From: Rhodovulum sp.
GTDB taxonomy: Bacteria > Pseudomonadota > Alphaproteobacteria > Rhodobacterales > Rhodobacteraceae
Direction: 5' to 3'
NCBI GenBank assembly: GCA_020637615.1
Contig: JACKKC010000002.1
Span: 162,226-226,225, forward strand
DNA: 64,000 bases
Shown here: in pieces, positions 53,974-63,289 of the stretch
How positions within the stretch are numbered: the stretch's first letter is position 1
Layout: each line of letters opens with the position of its first letter
Program-made: the position numbers and the translations under genes
Notes under the pieces: generated by a model
Database searches by the model: none
Seen by the model: the letters and a program-made list of their open reading frames with translations, nothing else
Told to the model about the DNA's origin: nothing

Positions 53974-55794
53974 ATGGATCTGAGGAATATCGCGATCATC
54001 GCGCATGTCGACCATGGCAAGACGACGCTGGTCGACGCGCTGCTCAAGCAGTCCGGAACCTTCCGCGACAACCAGGCCACCGTCGAGCGCGCGCTCGATT
54101 CGAACGATCTCGAGCGCGAGCGCGGCATCACCATCCTCGCCAAGGCCACCTCGGTCGAGTGGCAGGGACACCGGATCAACATCGTCGACACCCCAGGCCA
54201 CGCCGATTTCGGCGGCGAGGTCGAGCGCATCCTTGGCATGGTCGACGGCGTGCTGCTCTTGGTCGACGCCGCCGAGGGTCCGATGCCGCAGACCAAGTTC
54301 GTGCTCGCCAAGGCGCTGCGCCTCGGCCTCAGGCCCATCGTGGTGCTCAACAAGGTCGACAAGCCCGACGCCGAGCCCGACCGGGCGCTGAACGAGGTCT
54401 TCGACCTCTTCGTGACGCTGGACGCGACCGCCGACCAGCTCGACTTCCCCGTGCTCTACGCCTCGGGGCGCAGCGGCTGGGCCGACGACACGCTGGACGG
54501 GCCGCGAAAGGACCTCTCTGCGCTCTACCGCATGATCCTCGACCACGTCCCGCCACCGGCGCAGGCGGCGCGGCGCACCGAGCCCTTCGCCATGCTTGCG
54601 ACCACCCTCTCCGCCGATCCCTTTCTCGGCCGGCTGCTGACCGGGCGCATCGAGTCCGGCACGGTGCGGACCGGACAGACGGTGAAGGCGCTCGCCCGCG
54701 ACGGCCGCGAGATCGAACGCTTCCGCGTCTCCAAGATCCTCGCCTTCCGCGGGCTGGCACGCGCTGCGATCGAGACCGCCGAGGCCGGCGACATCGTCAG
54801 CCTCGCGGGCATGACCAGGGCGAGCGTCGCCGACACCCTGGCCGATCTCGCGGTCAGCGAGGCGATCCCGGCCCAACCCATCGACCCGCCGACCATCTCG
54901 GTCACCTTCGGCATCAACGATTCACCGCTCGCGGGACGCGACGGCGACAAGGTCCAGAGCCGGGTGATCCGCGACCGGCTGATGCGCGAGGCCGAGACCA
55001 ATGTCGCCATCCGCATCGCCGACACCCCCGGCGGCGAGGCCTTCGAGGTCTCCGGCCGCGGCGAACTGCAGATGGGCGTGTTGATCGAGAACATGCGCCG
55101 CGAGGGCTTCGAGCTCTCGGTCAGCCGGCCGCGTGTGCTATTCCGCGACGAGGGCGGCCAGCGGCTGGAACCGGTCGAAGAGGTCACCATCGACGTCGAC
55201 GAGGAATATTCCGGCGTGGTGGTCGACAAGCTCAGCCAGCGCAAGGGCGAGCTCGTCGAGATGCGCACCGGCGCGGGCGGCAAGACCCGCATCGTCGCGC
55301 ATGTGCCCTCGCGCGGGCTCATCGGCTACCACGGCGAGTTCCTCACCGACACCCGCGGGACGGGCGTGCTCAACCGGGTCTTCCACGAATGGGCACCGCA
55401 CCGCGGCGCCATCCCCGGGCGGCGAAACGGCGTGTTGATCTCGATCGAGGACGGCGTCTCCGTCCCCTATGCCATCTTCAACCTCGAGGACCGGGGCCGC
55501 TTCTTCATCGGCTCGGGCGAGGCGGTCTATTCCGGCATGATCCTTGGCGAGCACAACCGCGACAACGACCTCGAGGTGAATCCGCTCAAGGGCAAGAAGC
55601 TCACCAACATCCGCGCCGCCGGCAAGGACGAGGCGGTGGTGCTGACCACGCCCTTCCGCATGACGCTCGAGCAGGCGATCGCCTATATCGACGACGACGA
55701 GCTCGTCGAGGTGACGCCGCGCTCGATCCGTCTGCGCAAGCGGTTCCTCGACCCGCATGAACGCAAGCGGCAATCGCGTCAGGCAGCTTCCTGA
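53974..55794 (+). CDS. typA: Translational GTPase TypA/BipA
   Basis: A 606-residue ribosome-associated GTPase. G1 A-H-V-D-H-G-K-T-T-L is at 10-19, the E-R-E-R-G-I-T-I-L switch follows, G3 is D-T-P-G-H and G4 N-K-V-D. The length and C-terminal region match BipA, which aids 50S assembly at low temperature. Upstream sequence has no separate promoter that I could define. Confidence 0.93.
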   Translation: MDLRNIAIIAHVDHGKTTLVDALLKQSGTFRDNQATVERALDSNDLERERGITILAKATSVEWQGHRINIVDTPGHADFGGEVERILGMVDGVLLLVDAAEGPMPQTKFVLAKALRLGLRPIVVLNKVDKPDAEPDRALNEVFDLFVTLDATADQLDFPVLYASGRSGWADDTLDGPRKDLSALYRMILDHVPPPAQAARRTEPFAMLATTLSADPFLGRLLTGRIESGTVRTGQTVKALARDGREIERFRVSKILAFRGLARAAIETAEAGDIVSLAGMTRASVADTLADLAVSEAIPAQPIDPPTISVTFGINDSPLAGRDGDKVQSRVIRDRLMREAETNVAIRIADTPGGEAFEVSGRGELQMGVLIENMRREGFELSVSRPRVLFRDEGGQRLEPVEEVTIDVDEEYSGVVVDKLSQRKGELVEMRTGAGGKTRIVAHVPSRGLIGYHGEFLTDTRGTGVLNRVFHEWAPHRGAIPGRRNGVLISIEDGVSVPYAIFNLEDRGRFFIGSGEAVYSGMILGEHNRDNDLEVNPLKGKKLTNIRAAGKDEAVVLTTPFRMTLEQAIAYIDDDELVEVTPRSIRLRKRFLDPHERKRQSRQAAS

Positions 55795-55842
55795 CGAAAA
55801 GGAAATTAACTGTTTATGAACCGATCGTTGACATTCGCATTC

Positions 55843-55858
55843 TGCAAAATCGTTTGCA
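55843..55858. promoter_or_regulatory. Inverted repeat upstream of the XRE gene
   Basis: TGCAAA (55843-55848) and TTTGCA (55853-55858) are exact inverse complements with a four-base spacer. Related TTTGC pieces occur just downstream (55875-55895 region). It lies about 200 bases before the XRE-type regulator and could be its operator, but this is not certain. Confidence 0.35.
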
Positions 55859-56053
55859 AATCGTATCCGAGTCGCGTTTGCGGTTTCGCAAGGCCCTCTA
55901 ATTTCATCCTATGATTGTGGTAAAATCCCGCACCATCCGCAGGGTAACACCCCTGATTGAGTGCCGGGAAGGCCCGACAGCCGGGACTAGAGGAGTTGGC
56001 ACGGATCATGCATGGTAGTATCGCGAGAATGAGGTAATAGCGGAGCACTGAGT

Positions 56054-56437
56054 ATGAAGCATCCCGTGGACGTGCATGTCGGCAAGCGAGTCCGGCACCG
56101 GCGTTGGATGGTGGGCATGACCCAGCAGCAGCTCGGCGACATCGTCGGCATCAAGTTCCAGCAGATCCAGAAGTACGAGACCGGCATGAACCGGATCTCG
56201 GCCTCCCGGCTCTGGGACATCGCCCAGGCGCTCGACGTCTCGATCAGCTTTTTCTTCGAGGGGTTCGACGGCGAGGAATCCGCAGCCGAGGCGGCCATCG
56301 CCAACGCGGAATCCCATCGCGGCGACCTGCTCGCCGACAAGGAGGCGCTCGAGCTCGTGCGGTCCTACTACGCGATCCCCGAGGCGCAGCGCCGCCGGCT
56401 GTTCGACCTGGCCCGCGTCCTCAGCGACGTCGCCTGA
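56054..56437 (+). CDS. XRE family helix-turn-helix regulator
   Basis: A 127-residue regulator. The HTH_3 domain spans about 8-66, with M-T-Q-Q-Q-L-G-D-I-V-G-I-K-F-Q-Q-I-Q-K-Y-E. The rest is helical. ATG 56054 is preceded by GGAGC at a plausible distance. Such short XRE proteins are common in Rhodobacterales; targets are unknown. Confidence 0.86.
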   Translation: MKHPVDVHVGKRVRHRRWMVGMTQQQLGDIVGIKFQQIQKYETGMNRISASRLWDIAQALDVSISFFFEGFDGEESAAEAAIANAESHRGDLLADKEALELVRSYYAIPEAQRRRLFDLARVLSDVA

Positions 56438-56513
56438 AAGCAGGTCTTGACCGAGGCCGTCGCTTGGCCGAAACCGCCCGAAGGTGAGGACACCTGAAGG
56501 ACGGGGGCGAGCG

Positions 56514-57320
56514 ATGGCGGTGGGGTCCGAACTGCAGGCGGAGCTCTGGCGGACTGCCGGCGATCTCGCCGATGTCGCCGCCGCGCATTGCCTGCGGCTC
56601 TTCCGAAGCCCCGATCTCGTCGCGGCCAACAAGGCCGCGAGCGGATTTGATCCCGTAACCGAGGCGGATCGCGCCGCAGAAGCGGCGATGCGGAAGATCA
56701 TCGCCGAACGCCGTCCCGGGGACGGCGTGGACGGCGAGGAATACGGCCGCGAAACCGGCAGCTCCGGCTTCACCTGGGTCCTCGACCCCATCGACGGCAC
56801 CCGCGCCTTCCTCAGCGGCGCCCCGACCTGGGGCATCCTGATCGGGCTCGACGACGGCACCGGGCCGGTGCTCGGGGTCGTCGACCAGCCCTTCACCGGC
56901 GAACGCTTCATGGGCGGCTTCGGCCGCGCCGAATACCGCCGCGGGGGCGACAGCTCCGACCTGCGGGTACGCGCCTGCCCGGCGCTGGCCGATGCGGTGC
57001 TCTACACCACCCGGCCGGAGGTTGGCAGCTTAGCTGAGCTCGAAGGCTTCATGGAGGTGAGCCGCCAGGCGCGGCTCACGCGCTACGGCTTCGACTGCTA
57101 CGCCTATGCGCTGATCGCGCTCGGCCATGTGGATCTGGTGATCGAGGCCGGGCTCCACAGCTACGACATCCAGGGACCGCAGGCGGTGATCGAGGCGGCC
57201 GGCGGCCTCGTGACCGACTGGCGCGGCCGCCCGGCGCACCAGGGCGGCCGGGTGCTGGCGGCGGGCGATCGGCGCGCCCATGCCGCGGCACTCGAGATCC
57301 TCTCCCGCGTCAGCGACTGA
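56514..57320 (+). CDS. Inositol monophosphatase family protein (histidinol-phosphatase HisN-like)
   Basis: A 268-residue phosphatase. The metal motifs are intact: V-T-E-A-D-R-A-A-E (about 48-56), D-G-E-E-Y-G, D-P-I-D-G-T-R-A-F, and the late S-Y-D-I-Q-G. I chose ATG 56514 after GGGGGCGA; GTG 56484 is an in-frame alternative. The closest known role is histidinol-phosphate dephosphorylation, but inositol or other sugar phosphates cannot be excluded. It converges with the lysophospholipase gene, overlapping by 11 bases. Confidence 0.83.
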   Translation: MAVGSELQAELWRTAGDLADVAAAHCLRLFRSPDLVAANKAASGFDPVTEADRAAEAAMRKIIAERRPGDGVDGEEYGRETGSSGFTWVLDPIDGTRAFLSGAPTWGILIGLDDGTGPVLGVVDQPFTGERFMGGFGRAEYRRGGDSSDLRVRACPALADAVLYTTRPEVGSLAELEGFMEVSRQARLTRYGFDCYAYALIALGHVDLVIEAGLHSYDIQGPQAVIEAAGGLVTDWRGRPAHQGGRVLAAGDRRAHAAALEILSRVSD

Positions 57321-58278
57321 GCAGCGCCTCGGCCCCTCGCCGCAGCGGCACCCGGGCGAGAAAATCGTCGATGTGCCGCCAGGCCGTCTCCAGCGTCGCC
57401 GGGACCTCCATGAAGATCTCGTGGCGCGCCTCCCCCAGGAGCACGAGCTCACCCGCCTCCATCTTGTCGAGCTGGGCGCGGATCACGCTGGTCGAAACCA
57501 CCGTCTCCTCGGTCCCGAGCAGGGTCAGCACCGGCACCTTCGGCAACGGCGCCACGTAGAGCCGCGCCATCTCCTCGAGCGCGGCATAGGTCCATTGCAT
57601 GCTCGGCCCGCCCAGGCCCAGCTCCGGATGGCGGGTGATCTGCCCCAGCATCCAGTCGAAGGTCGCGCGGTCCGAGGTCAGCGGATTGCCCTCGAAGGCG
57701 ATCGCCATCGTCGTCGGCTGCGCATTCGCGCCCGGCGTGAGCCGCGCGCCCAGCCCCATGACATTGGCGAACTGCGTCACCTTGCTGGTCAGCTCCCGCG
57801 TCGCGGCCCGCATCTGCAGGTGCCACATCGGCGCCGAGAAGACCGCGCCGCAGAATTCCGCGCGCTCGAGCAGCGTCCTGAGCCCGATGCAGCCGCCCAT
57901 GGAATGCGCGAAGAGATAGCGCGGCCCCGGCAGATCGAGCCGGGCCTCCAACGCCATGAGCGCCGCCACGTCGCGTTGATAGTCGCGGAAATCCTCCACA
58001 TGCCCCAGCGTCGGGCGCGAGGGATGCCGGTCCGAGAGACCCTGCCCGCGCCAGTCGATCACCAGCACGCTCAGCCCGCGTGCGCGCAGGCGGCCGGCCA
58101 CGGGCCCGTATTTCTCGGCGTATTCCGTGCGGCCGGGAAAGATCACCGCGGTTCCCCGCGTCCCGCCCTCCCAGGAAACGGCGCGCAGCCGCACTCCGTC
58201 CGACGCCGTCAGCCAGAAGGCCCGCGCGCCCTCCGGCGCATCGGCGACGGCGGCATGGAACGGGGCCGGCTCGCTCAT
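57310..58278 (-). CDS. Alpha/beta hydrolase (lysophospholipase/PldB-like)
   Basis: A 322-residue hydrolase. The nucleophile elbow F-A-H-S-M-G-G is at about residues 118-124, the oxyanion region R-T-E-Y-A-E-K-Y-G lies before it, and the histidine is in G-E-A-R-H-E-I-F. D-W-R-G-Q-G-L-S-D-R-H matches monoacylglycerol lipase-type enzymes. Where the usual Asp is expected the sequence reads G-T-E-E-T-V-V, which may be Glu-based. The start is ATG 58278, overlapping the SCP2 stop by four bases. Confidence 0.85.
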   Translation of the reverse strand: MSEPAPFHAAVADAPEGARAFWLTASDGVRLRAVSWEGGTRGTAVIFPGRTEYAEKYGPVAGRLRARGLSVLVIDWRGQGLSDRHPSRPTLGHVEDFRDYQRDVAALMALEARLDLPGPRYLFAHSMGGCIGLRTLLERAEFCGAVFSAPMWHLQMRAATRELTSKVTQFANVMGLGARLTPGANAQPTTMAIAFEGNPLTSDRATFDWMLGQITRHPELGLGGPSMQWTYAALEEMARLYVAPLPKVPVLTLLGTEETVVSTSVIRAQLDKMEAGELVLLGEARHEIFMEVPATLETAWRHIDDFLARVPLRRGAEALLSR

Positions 58279-58565
58279 GCCAGCAGGCTGCCCAGCTTCA
58301 TTGCGAGCCCCATGTCGCCCTCGACCTTCAACCGCCCGCTCATGAAGGCCGAGGTCGGATCGATCTCGCCGCCGAGCATGCCCTCGAAGGTCTCGCGATT
58401 CGCCGTCATCACGCAATCGGCCTCCGAATCGTCGGCACTCGCCCCGGATTCGTCGATGCGCACCGCGCCTTCGTCTTCGATGACGAACTTCACCGAGCCG
58501 TCGATACCTTCTCCGTTCAGCTTCTCGTTGAGGGTCTTGACGGCGGCGGCCACGATATCGCTCAT
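58275..58565 (-). CDS. SCP2 sterol-binding domain protein
   Basis: A 96-residue single-domain protein. The A-D-D-S-E-A-D-C-V-M-T-A-N-R-E-T-F-E-G-M-L stretch (split here for reading) and the G-R-L-K-V-E-G-D-M-G-L-A-M-K-L end are typical of the SCP2 fold, which binds lipids. Coupled to the downstream hydrolase, which suggests lipid or acyl-chain handling. Confidence 0.85.
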   Translation of the reverse strand: MSDIVAAAVKTLNEKLNGEGIDGSVKFVIEDEGAVRIDESGASADDSEADCVMTANRETFEGMLGGEIDPTSAFMSGRLKVEGDMGLAMKLGSLLA

Positions 58566-58630
58566 GAAAGGTCTCCGGATTGGGGCGCGCGGCCCTCGAT
58601 TTCTGCCCTGCGGTCGCTAATTTAGGGATC

Positions 58631-59203
58631 ATGACCGGAATGGGAAAGCTCCTCAGAATGCTCTGCGCCGCCGGGGCGCTCGGCCTCGCCGCCCCGGTGC
58701 CGGTCGCCGCACAGACGGCGGAACAGGCCGAGAAGCTCGACACGCTCTTCGCCGAGCTCGCCCAGCCCGGCCGCACCGACTGGCAGCGTATCGAGGGCGA
58801 GATCGTGCGGATCTGGTCGCATTCGGGATCGGACGCGATGGACCTCCTGCTCGAGCGCGGCAATGCGGCGCTGGCGGCGGAAGACTACGACCTGGCGCTC
58901 GAGCTCTTCAGCGCGCTGACCGACCATGCCCCCGATTTCGCCGAGGGCTGGAACGCGCGGGCGACGACCTTCTACCTGCTCGACGAATACGCGCTCTCGA
59001 TCGCCGACGTCGAACGGGTGCTCGCGCTCGAGCCGCGGCATTTCGGCGCGCTCGCGGGCCTCGCCTTCATGTTCGAACAGATGGGCGAAACCGAGCTTGC
59101 GCTCCGGGCGCTGCGCGCGGTGCAGGCGCTCAATCCCAACCGCGATAACATCAACGAGACCATCCTCCGTCTGGAACGGACGACGGGCGCCGCCGATATC
59201 TGA
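58631..59203 (+). CDS. Exported TPR-type protein
   Basis: A 190-residue protein. A signal peptide (1-28, ending A-A-Q) precedes a region with two to three tetratricopeptide-type repeats (about 78-175). ATG 58631 follows AGGGATC; an in-frame ATG at 58640 is possible. TPR proteins bring partners together; no partner is visible. It sits 30 bases before the Suv3-like helicase. Confidence 0.75.
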   Translation: MTGMGKLLRMLCAAGALGLAAPVPVAAQTAEQAEKLDTLFAELAQPGRTDWQRIEGEIVRIWSHSGSDAMDLLLERGNAALAAEDYDLALELFSALTDHAPDFAEGWNARATTFYLLDEYALSIADVERVLALEPRHFGALAGLAFMFEQMGETELALRALRAVQALNPNRDNINETILRLERTTGAADI

Positions 59204-59233
59204 TTGGGCCCGCAGGCGACCGGAGATCTGAAG

Positions 59234-62200
59234 ATGGCACTTGATGGCGGGTCGCGCGTGACGGCCGTTCTCGGTCCGACCAACACCGGCAAGACGCATT
59301 ACGCCATCGAGCGCATGCTCGGCCATCGCACCGGCGTCATCGGCCTGCCGCTGCGCCTGCTCGCCCGCGAGGTCTACGACCGCATTGTCGCGCTCCGGGG
59401 CCCCTCGGTCGTCGCGCTGGTCACCGGCGAGGAGCGCATCGTGCCGCCGCGCGCCGCCTGGTGGGTCTGCACCGTCGAGGCGATGCCGCTCGACATCGGC
59501 GCGGATTTCCTCGCGGTCGACGAGATCCAGCTCTGCGCCGATCCCGACCGCGGGCATATCTTCACCGACCGGCTGCTGAACGCCCGCGGCCTCACCGAGA
59601 CGTTGCTGCTCGGCTCGGATTCCATGCGCGGCCGCATCGCGAGCCTGGTGCCCGGCGTGACCTTCCTGCGCCGCGAGCGCTTCTCGCGGCTGAGCTGGAC
59701 CGGCACCCGCAAGATCAGCCGGATGCCGCCGCGCAGCGCCATCGTCGGCTTCTCCACCGAGGACGTCTATGCCATCGCCGAGCTGATCCGCCGCCAGAAG
59801 GGCGGCGCGGCAGTGGTGATGGGCGCGCTCTCGCCCCGCACCCGCAACGCCCAGGTCGAGCTCTACCAGAACGGCGACGTCGACTATCTCGTGGCCACCG
59901 ACGCCATCGGCATGGGGCTCAACCTCGACATCGCCCACGTGGCCTTCTCCGGCGTGGTGAAGTTCGACGGCCGGCGGCACCGGCATCTCTCGGCCGGCGA
60001 ACTGGCGCAGATCGCCGGCCGCGCCGGGCGCTACACGACCGACGGCAGCTTCGGCGTGACCGGGGATGTGAGCCCGCTCGACGCGGAGGTGATCGATGCG
60101 ATCGAGAACAGCCGGTTCGCGCCGCTGCGCCGGCTGCAATGGCGCAACCACCGCCTCGACTTCCACAGCCCCGAGGCGCTGATCGCCAGCCTCGAGGCGC
60201 CCTCCGACCACCCCGAACTCGTTCGCGCCCGCGAGGCCGACGACCTCGCCACGCTGCGCAGCCTCTCGGAATCGCGCGACCTGCGCGCGCGCCTCGCGCT
60301 GCCCGCCGACACCCGGCTGCTCTGGGACGTCTGCCAGATCCCCGATTTCCGGAAGGTCTCGGCCTCCGAGCACGTCAGCCTCTGCGCCCGGCTCTTCGGC
60401 TTCCTGCACGGCGGCGGTCGCGTGCCCACCGACTGGCTGGCCGGGCAGATCGCGCGCATCGACCGCACCGACGGCGACATCGACGCGCTGTCGCGGCGGC
60501 TGGCATATATCCGCACATGGACCTATGTGGCGCAGCGCAAGGGCTGGGTGGACGATGCGGACCATTGGCGCGACGAGACGCGTGCGGTAGAAGACCGGCT
60601 GTCGGACGCGCTGCACGCGCGGCTGACCCAGCGGTTCGTGGACCGGCGCACCTCGGTGCTGATGCGCCGGCTGAAGCAGAAGGAGAGCCTCTTGGCCAAG
60701 GTCACCGAGACCGGCGAGGTGTCCGTCGACGATCAGTTCGTCGGACGGCTCGAAGGCTTCCGCTTCCGCCTCGACCCCGCGGCGGACGCCGAGCAGGCGC
60801 GCACCCTGCGCGCCGCCGCCATCGCGGCCCTCGCCCCGGTCCTCAGCCTGCGCGCCGACAGGTTCTACAACGCCCCCGACCCCGAGATCGACGTGACCGA
60901 GCAGGGCGGGCTGATGTGGGGCGAGCATGCCGTCGGCAAGCTCGTCGCCGGTCCCGACCCGCTTTCGCCGCAGATCCAGCCCTTCGTCGACGAGGACGCC
61001 GACCCCGCCATCGCCGAGAAGCTGCGCCGGCGCCTCGGCCACTGGATAGACCGCCGGATCGCCGCGCTCTTCGCGCCGCTGATCGCGCTGCGCGACGACG
61101 CGGCACTCGCCGGCATGGCGCGCGGCGTCGCCTTCCGACTGGTGGAGGGGCTCGGCATCGTGCCCCGCGGCGAGATCGCCGACGAGGTCAAGGGCCTCGA
61201 CCAGGAAAGCCGCGCCGGGCTGCGCAAGCACGGCGTCCGCTTCGGCCAATTCACCGTCTTCCAGCCGCTTCTGCTCAAGCCGGCACCAACGCGGTTGCGC
61301 CTTGTGCTCTGGTCGCTGGCCGAGGGCCTCGAGATCTTCCCCGAATCGCCGCCGCCCGGCCTCGTGACCGTGCCGGCGGTGCCGGACGCGCCACCGGGCT
61401 ACTACCCCCGCGCCGGCTACCGTCTCGCGGGCGAGCGGGCGATCCGCATCGACATGCTCGAACGCCTCGCCGACATGATCCGCCCGCTCGACGCCCGCGC
61501 CGGCTTCGAGGCCAGCGCCGACATGCTCTCCATCACCGGCCTCTCGCTCGAGCAGTTCGCCGGGCTGATGCAGGGCCTCGGCTTCGAGGCGCGCGCCGAC
61601 ACGCGCCCCAGGCAGAAGCCGGCCGGCGCGGCCCGGCAGACCGACACGGCGCCGGAAGAAGCAGCAGCCCCTGACCAGACCGCCGCCCCGGCGGAGGCAG
61701 AGGCACCGGCCCCGGATGCGCAGGCGCCGGCGGAGCCGGTACCCGACCTGCCCGCCGCCGAGGCTCCCGAACCGCCGCTCGACCCAGCACCGCCCGGCCC
61801 GTCACCAGAGAATGCGGCCCCCAATGCTGAGGATCTCCCGACCGCCGCCGAGCCCGCAGCCGCTGACGTGGGCGAGGCCGCCGTCGAGACCGAGACCTTC
61901 TATCTCTTCACCCGCGCCCCCCGGCGCCGGCCGGAGCGCCCGCAGAAGGGCAAGCGCCGGCCAGGACCTGGTGCCGCCGCCCGGCAGGACGGCAGCGCGG
62001 CGGAAAGCCCAAGGGCAAAGCCGGGCGGCCCCGCCGCGGCGACCGGCCGCGCCGCGGCGCCAAGCCGGAACCCGCCGAGCACGAGGCCCGCCCTGCACAA
62101 TCCCGCCCGCCGCGGCCCGAGCGGCCGGTCGATCCGGACAATCCCTTCGCCGCGCTGCTGGCGCTCAAGCTCAAGAAGTGACGTGTCCGGCGACCGCCGC

Positions 62201-62275
62201 ACCACACATCGCACGGATCGGCCCCGCCCCCTGAATTCGTCGCTCCCGAACGAATTGACCCGGGCGCCCCGGTGA
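59234..62275 (+). CDS. Suv3-like DExH RNA helicase, C-terminus frameshifted
   Basis: About 1013 residues as read. The N-terminal helicase core has the Suv3-type motif I G-P-T-N-T-G-K-T (14-21) and the D-E-I-Q box (96-99), and the later H-I-A-x-R style motifs. Bacterial homologues of mitochondrial Suv3 occur in alphaproteobacteria. From about residue 620 on it is rich in Pro, Ala, Arg and Lys. A 1-base deletion between about 61955 and 61985 probably shifts the frame: the other frame ends in R-P-V-D-P-D-N-P-F-A-A-L with a stop at 62179-62181, the ending I expect for the family. Confidence 0.82.
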   Translation: MALDGGSRVTAVLGPTNTGKTHYAIERMLGHRTGVIGLPLRLLAREVYDRIVALRGPSVVALVTGEERIVPPRAAWWVCTVEAMPLDIGADFLAVDEIQLCADPDRGHIFTDRLLNARGLTETLLLGSDSMRGRIASLVPGVTFLRRERFSRLSWTGTRKISRMPPRSAIVGFSTEDVYAIAELIRRQKGGAAVVMGALSPRTRNAQVELYQNGDVDYLVATDAIGMGLNLDIAHVAFSGVVKFDGRRHRHLSAGELAQIAGRAGRYTTDGSFGVTGDVSPLDAEVIDAIENSRFAPLRRLQWRNHRLDFHSPEALIASLEAPSDHPELVRAREADDLATLRSLSESRDLRARLALPADTRLLWDVCQIPDFRKVSASEHVSLCARLFGFLHGGGRVPTDWLAGQIARIDRTDGDIDALSRRLAYIRTWTYVAQRKGWVDDADHWRDETRAVEDRLSDALHARLTQRFVDRRTSVLMRRLKQKESLLAKVTETGEVSVDDQFVGRLEGFRFRLDPAADAEQARTLRAAAIAALAPVLSLRADRFYNAPDPEIDVTEQGGLMWGEHAVGKLVAGPDPLSPQIQPFVDEDADPAIAEKLRRRLGHWIDRRIAALFAPLIALRDDAALAGMARGVAFRLVEGLGIVPRGEIADEVKGLDQESRAGLRKHGVRFGQFTVFQPLLLKPAPTRLRLVLWSLAEGLEIFPESPPPGLVTVPAVPDAPPGYYPRAGYRLAGERAIRIDMLERLADMIRPLDARAGFEASADMLSITGLSLEQFAGLMQGLGFEARADTRPRQKPAGAARQTDTAPEEAAAPDQTAAPAEAEAPAPDAQAPAEPVPDLPAAEAPEPPLDPAPPGPSPENAAPNAEDLPTAAEPAAADVGEAAVETETFYLFTRAPRRRPERPQKGKRRPGPGAAARQDGSAAESPRAKPGGPAAATGRAAAPSRNPPSTRPALHNPARRGPSGRSIRTIPSPRCWRSSSRSDVSGDRRTTHRTDRPRPLNSSLPNELTRAPR

Positions 62276-62610
62276 CCCCCCCGCCCCCCGATCACGGCGA
62301 GGAGGCGCCCGCCGGGTCGATCCGGCTCGACAAATGGCTCTGGCATGCCCGATTCGCCAAGTCCCGTTCCCGCGCCGCGGCGCTGGTGGAATCCGGGGCG
62401 GTGCGGCTCAATTCCGCGCGGGTCGTCAAGCCCGCCACCCCGGTCAGAATCGGCGACGGGCTGAGCTTCGCGCTGGCCGGCCGGATACACGTCTTGCGAG
62501 TGCGCGCGCTCGGCACGCGCCGCGGCCCGGCGCCGGAGGCGCGCGGCCTCTACCTCGACCTGGATGCAGCCTCTCCGGCCCTTGAACCCGACCGCGAGGC
62601 TGGTAAATAA
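62272..62610 (+). CDS. S4 domain RNA-binding protein
   Basis: A 112-residue protein starting at GTG 62272, overlapping the helicase frame's stop. The S4 domain L-D-K-W-L-W-H-A-R-F-A-K-S-R-S (about 20-34) is clear and resembles heat-shock protein Hsp15 (HslR), which binds stalled 50S-nascent chain complexes. It stands with fdxA and carD in a conserved order. Confidence 0.85.
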   Translation: MTPPPPDHGEEAPAGSIRLDKWLWHARFAKSRSRAAALVESGAVRLNSARVVKPATPVRIGDGLSFALAGRIHVLRVRALGTRRGPAPEARGLYLDLDAASPALEPDREAGK

Positions 62611-62668
62611 CCGGCTGCGGAGTGTGACAGGCTTTGCGGACGGACCCGAACGATCGAGGCCTGCGACC

Positions 62669-63007
62669 ATGACCTACGTTGTGACCGAGAACTGCATCGC
62701 GTGCAAATACACCGATTGCGTCGAGGTGTGCCCCGTGGATTGCTTCTACGAGGGCGAAAACATGCTCGTCATCCATCCCGACGAATGCATCGATTGCGGC
62801 GTCTGCGAGCCGGAATGCCCGGCCGACGCCATCCGTCCGGACACGGAACCGGACATGGAGAAATGGGTCGAGTTCAACCGGAAGTACTCCGAAGCCTGGC
62901 CGGTGCTCGCCATCAAGCGCGACCCCCTGCCCGATGCCGAGGCCCGCGACGGCGAGGCCGGCAAGATGGAGAAGTACTTCTCCGAGAACCCCGGCGAGGG
63001 CGGCTGA
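62669..63007 (+). CDS. fdxA: Ferredoxin, 7Fe type (FdxA)
   Basis: A 112-residue protein. Cysteines at 9, 12, 17, 21, 25, 40, 43, 46 and 50 match the Azotobacter-type 7Fe ferredoxin pattern, giving one 3Fe-4S and one 4Fe-4S cluster. ATG 62669 is the family start (T-Y-V-V-T-E-N-C). It carries low-potential electrons. The longer upstream open frame is not supported. Confidence 0.92.
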   Translation: MTYVVTENCIACKYTDCVEVCPVDCFYEGENMLVIHPDECIDCGVCEPECPADAIRPDTEPDMEKWVEFNRKYSEAWPVLAIKRDPLPDAEARDGEAGKMEKYFSENPGEGG

Positions 63008-63289
63008 CCGCCACTGCCGCCCGGTCCCGGCACGGCGGCAGGGCCCTTCGGACGGCGGTTGGGCGCCCAGCGGTCACGACCTCTTGTGCCGCCCTTCCAA
63101 TTCTGCCCGCCATATGCTACATTCGCAAAACAACGAATGGTCCGGAGAACTAGGCTGGGGTAGAACTGGCCTGTAAAGTCGTCTGCTTGCATCATGGTTG
63201 TCGGAGCGGCTGCGGAAGTAGCCGTTCGGGCCTTGCGGCACGCCGGATGGCAACAATTCCGGGTTGGTCAGAAGGATTTGACGCGCATC

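Noticed and set aside
58622..61249. Long open frame (875 codons) on the minus strand, antisense to the helicase
   Set aside because: It lies fully over a confident helicase gene, has no recognisable domain and is a typical GC-rich shadow frame.
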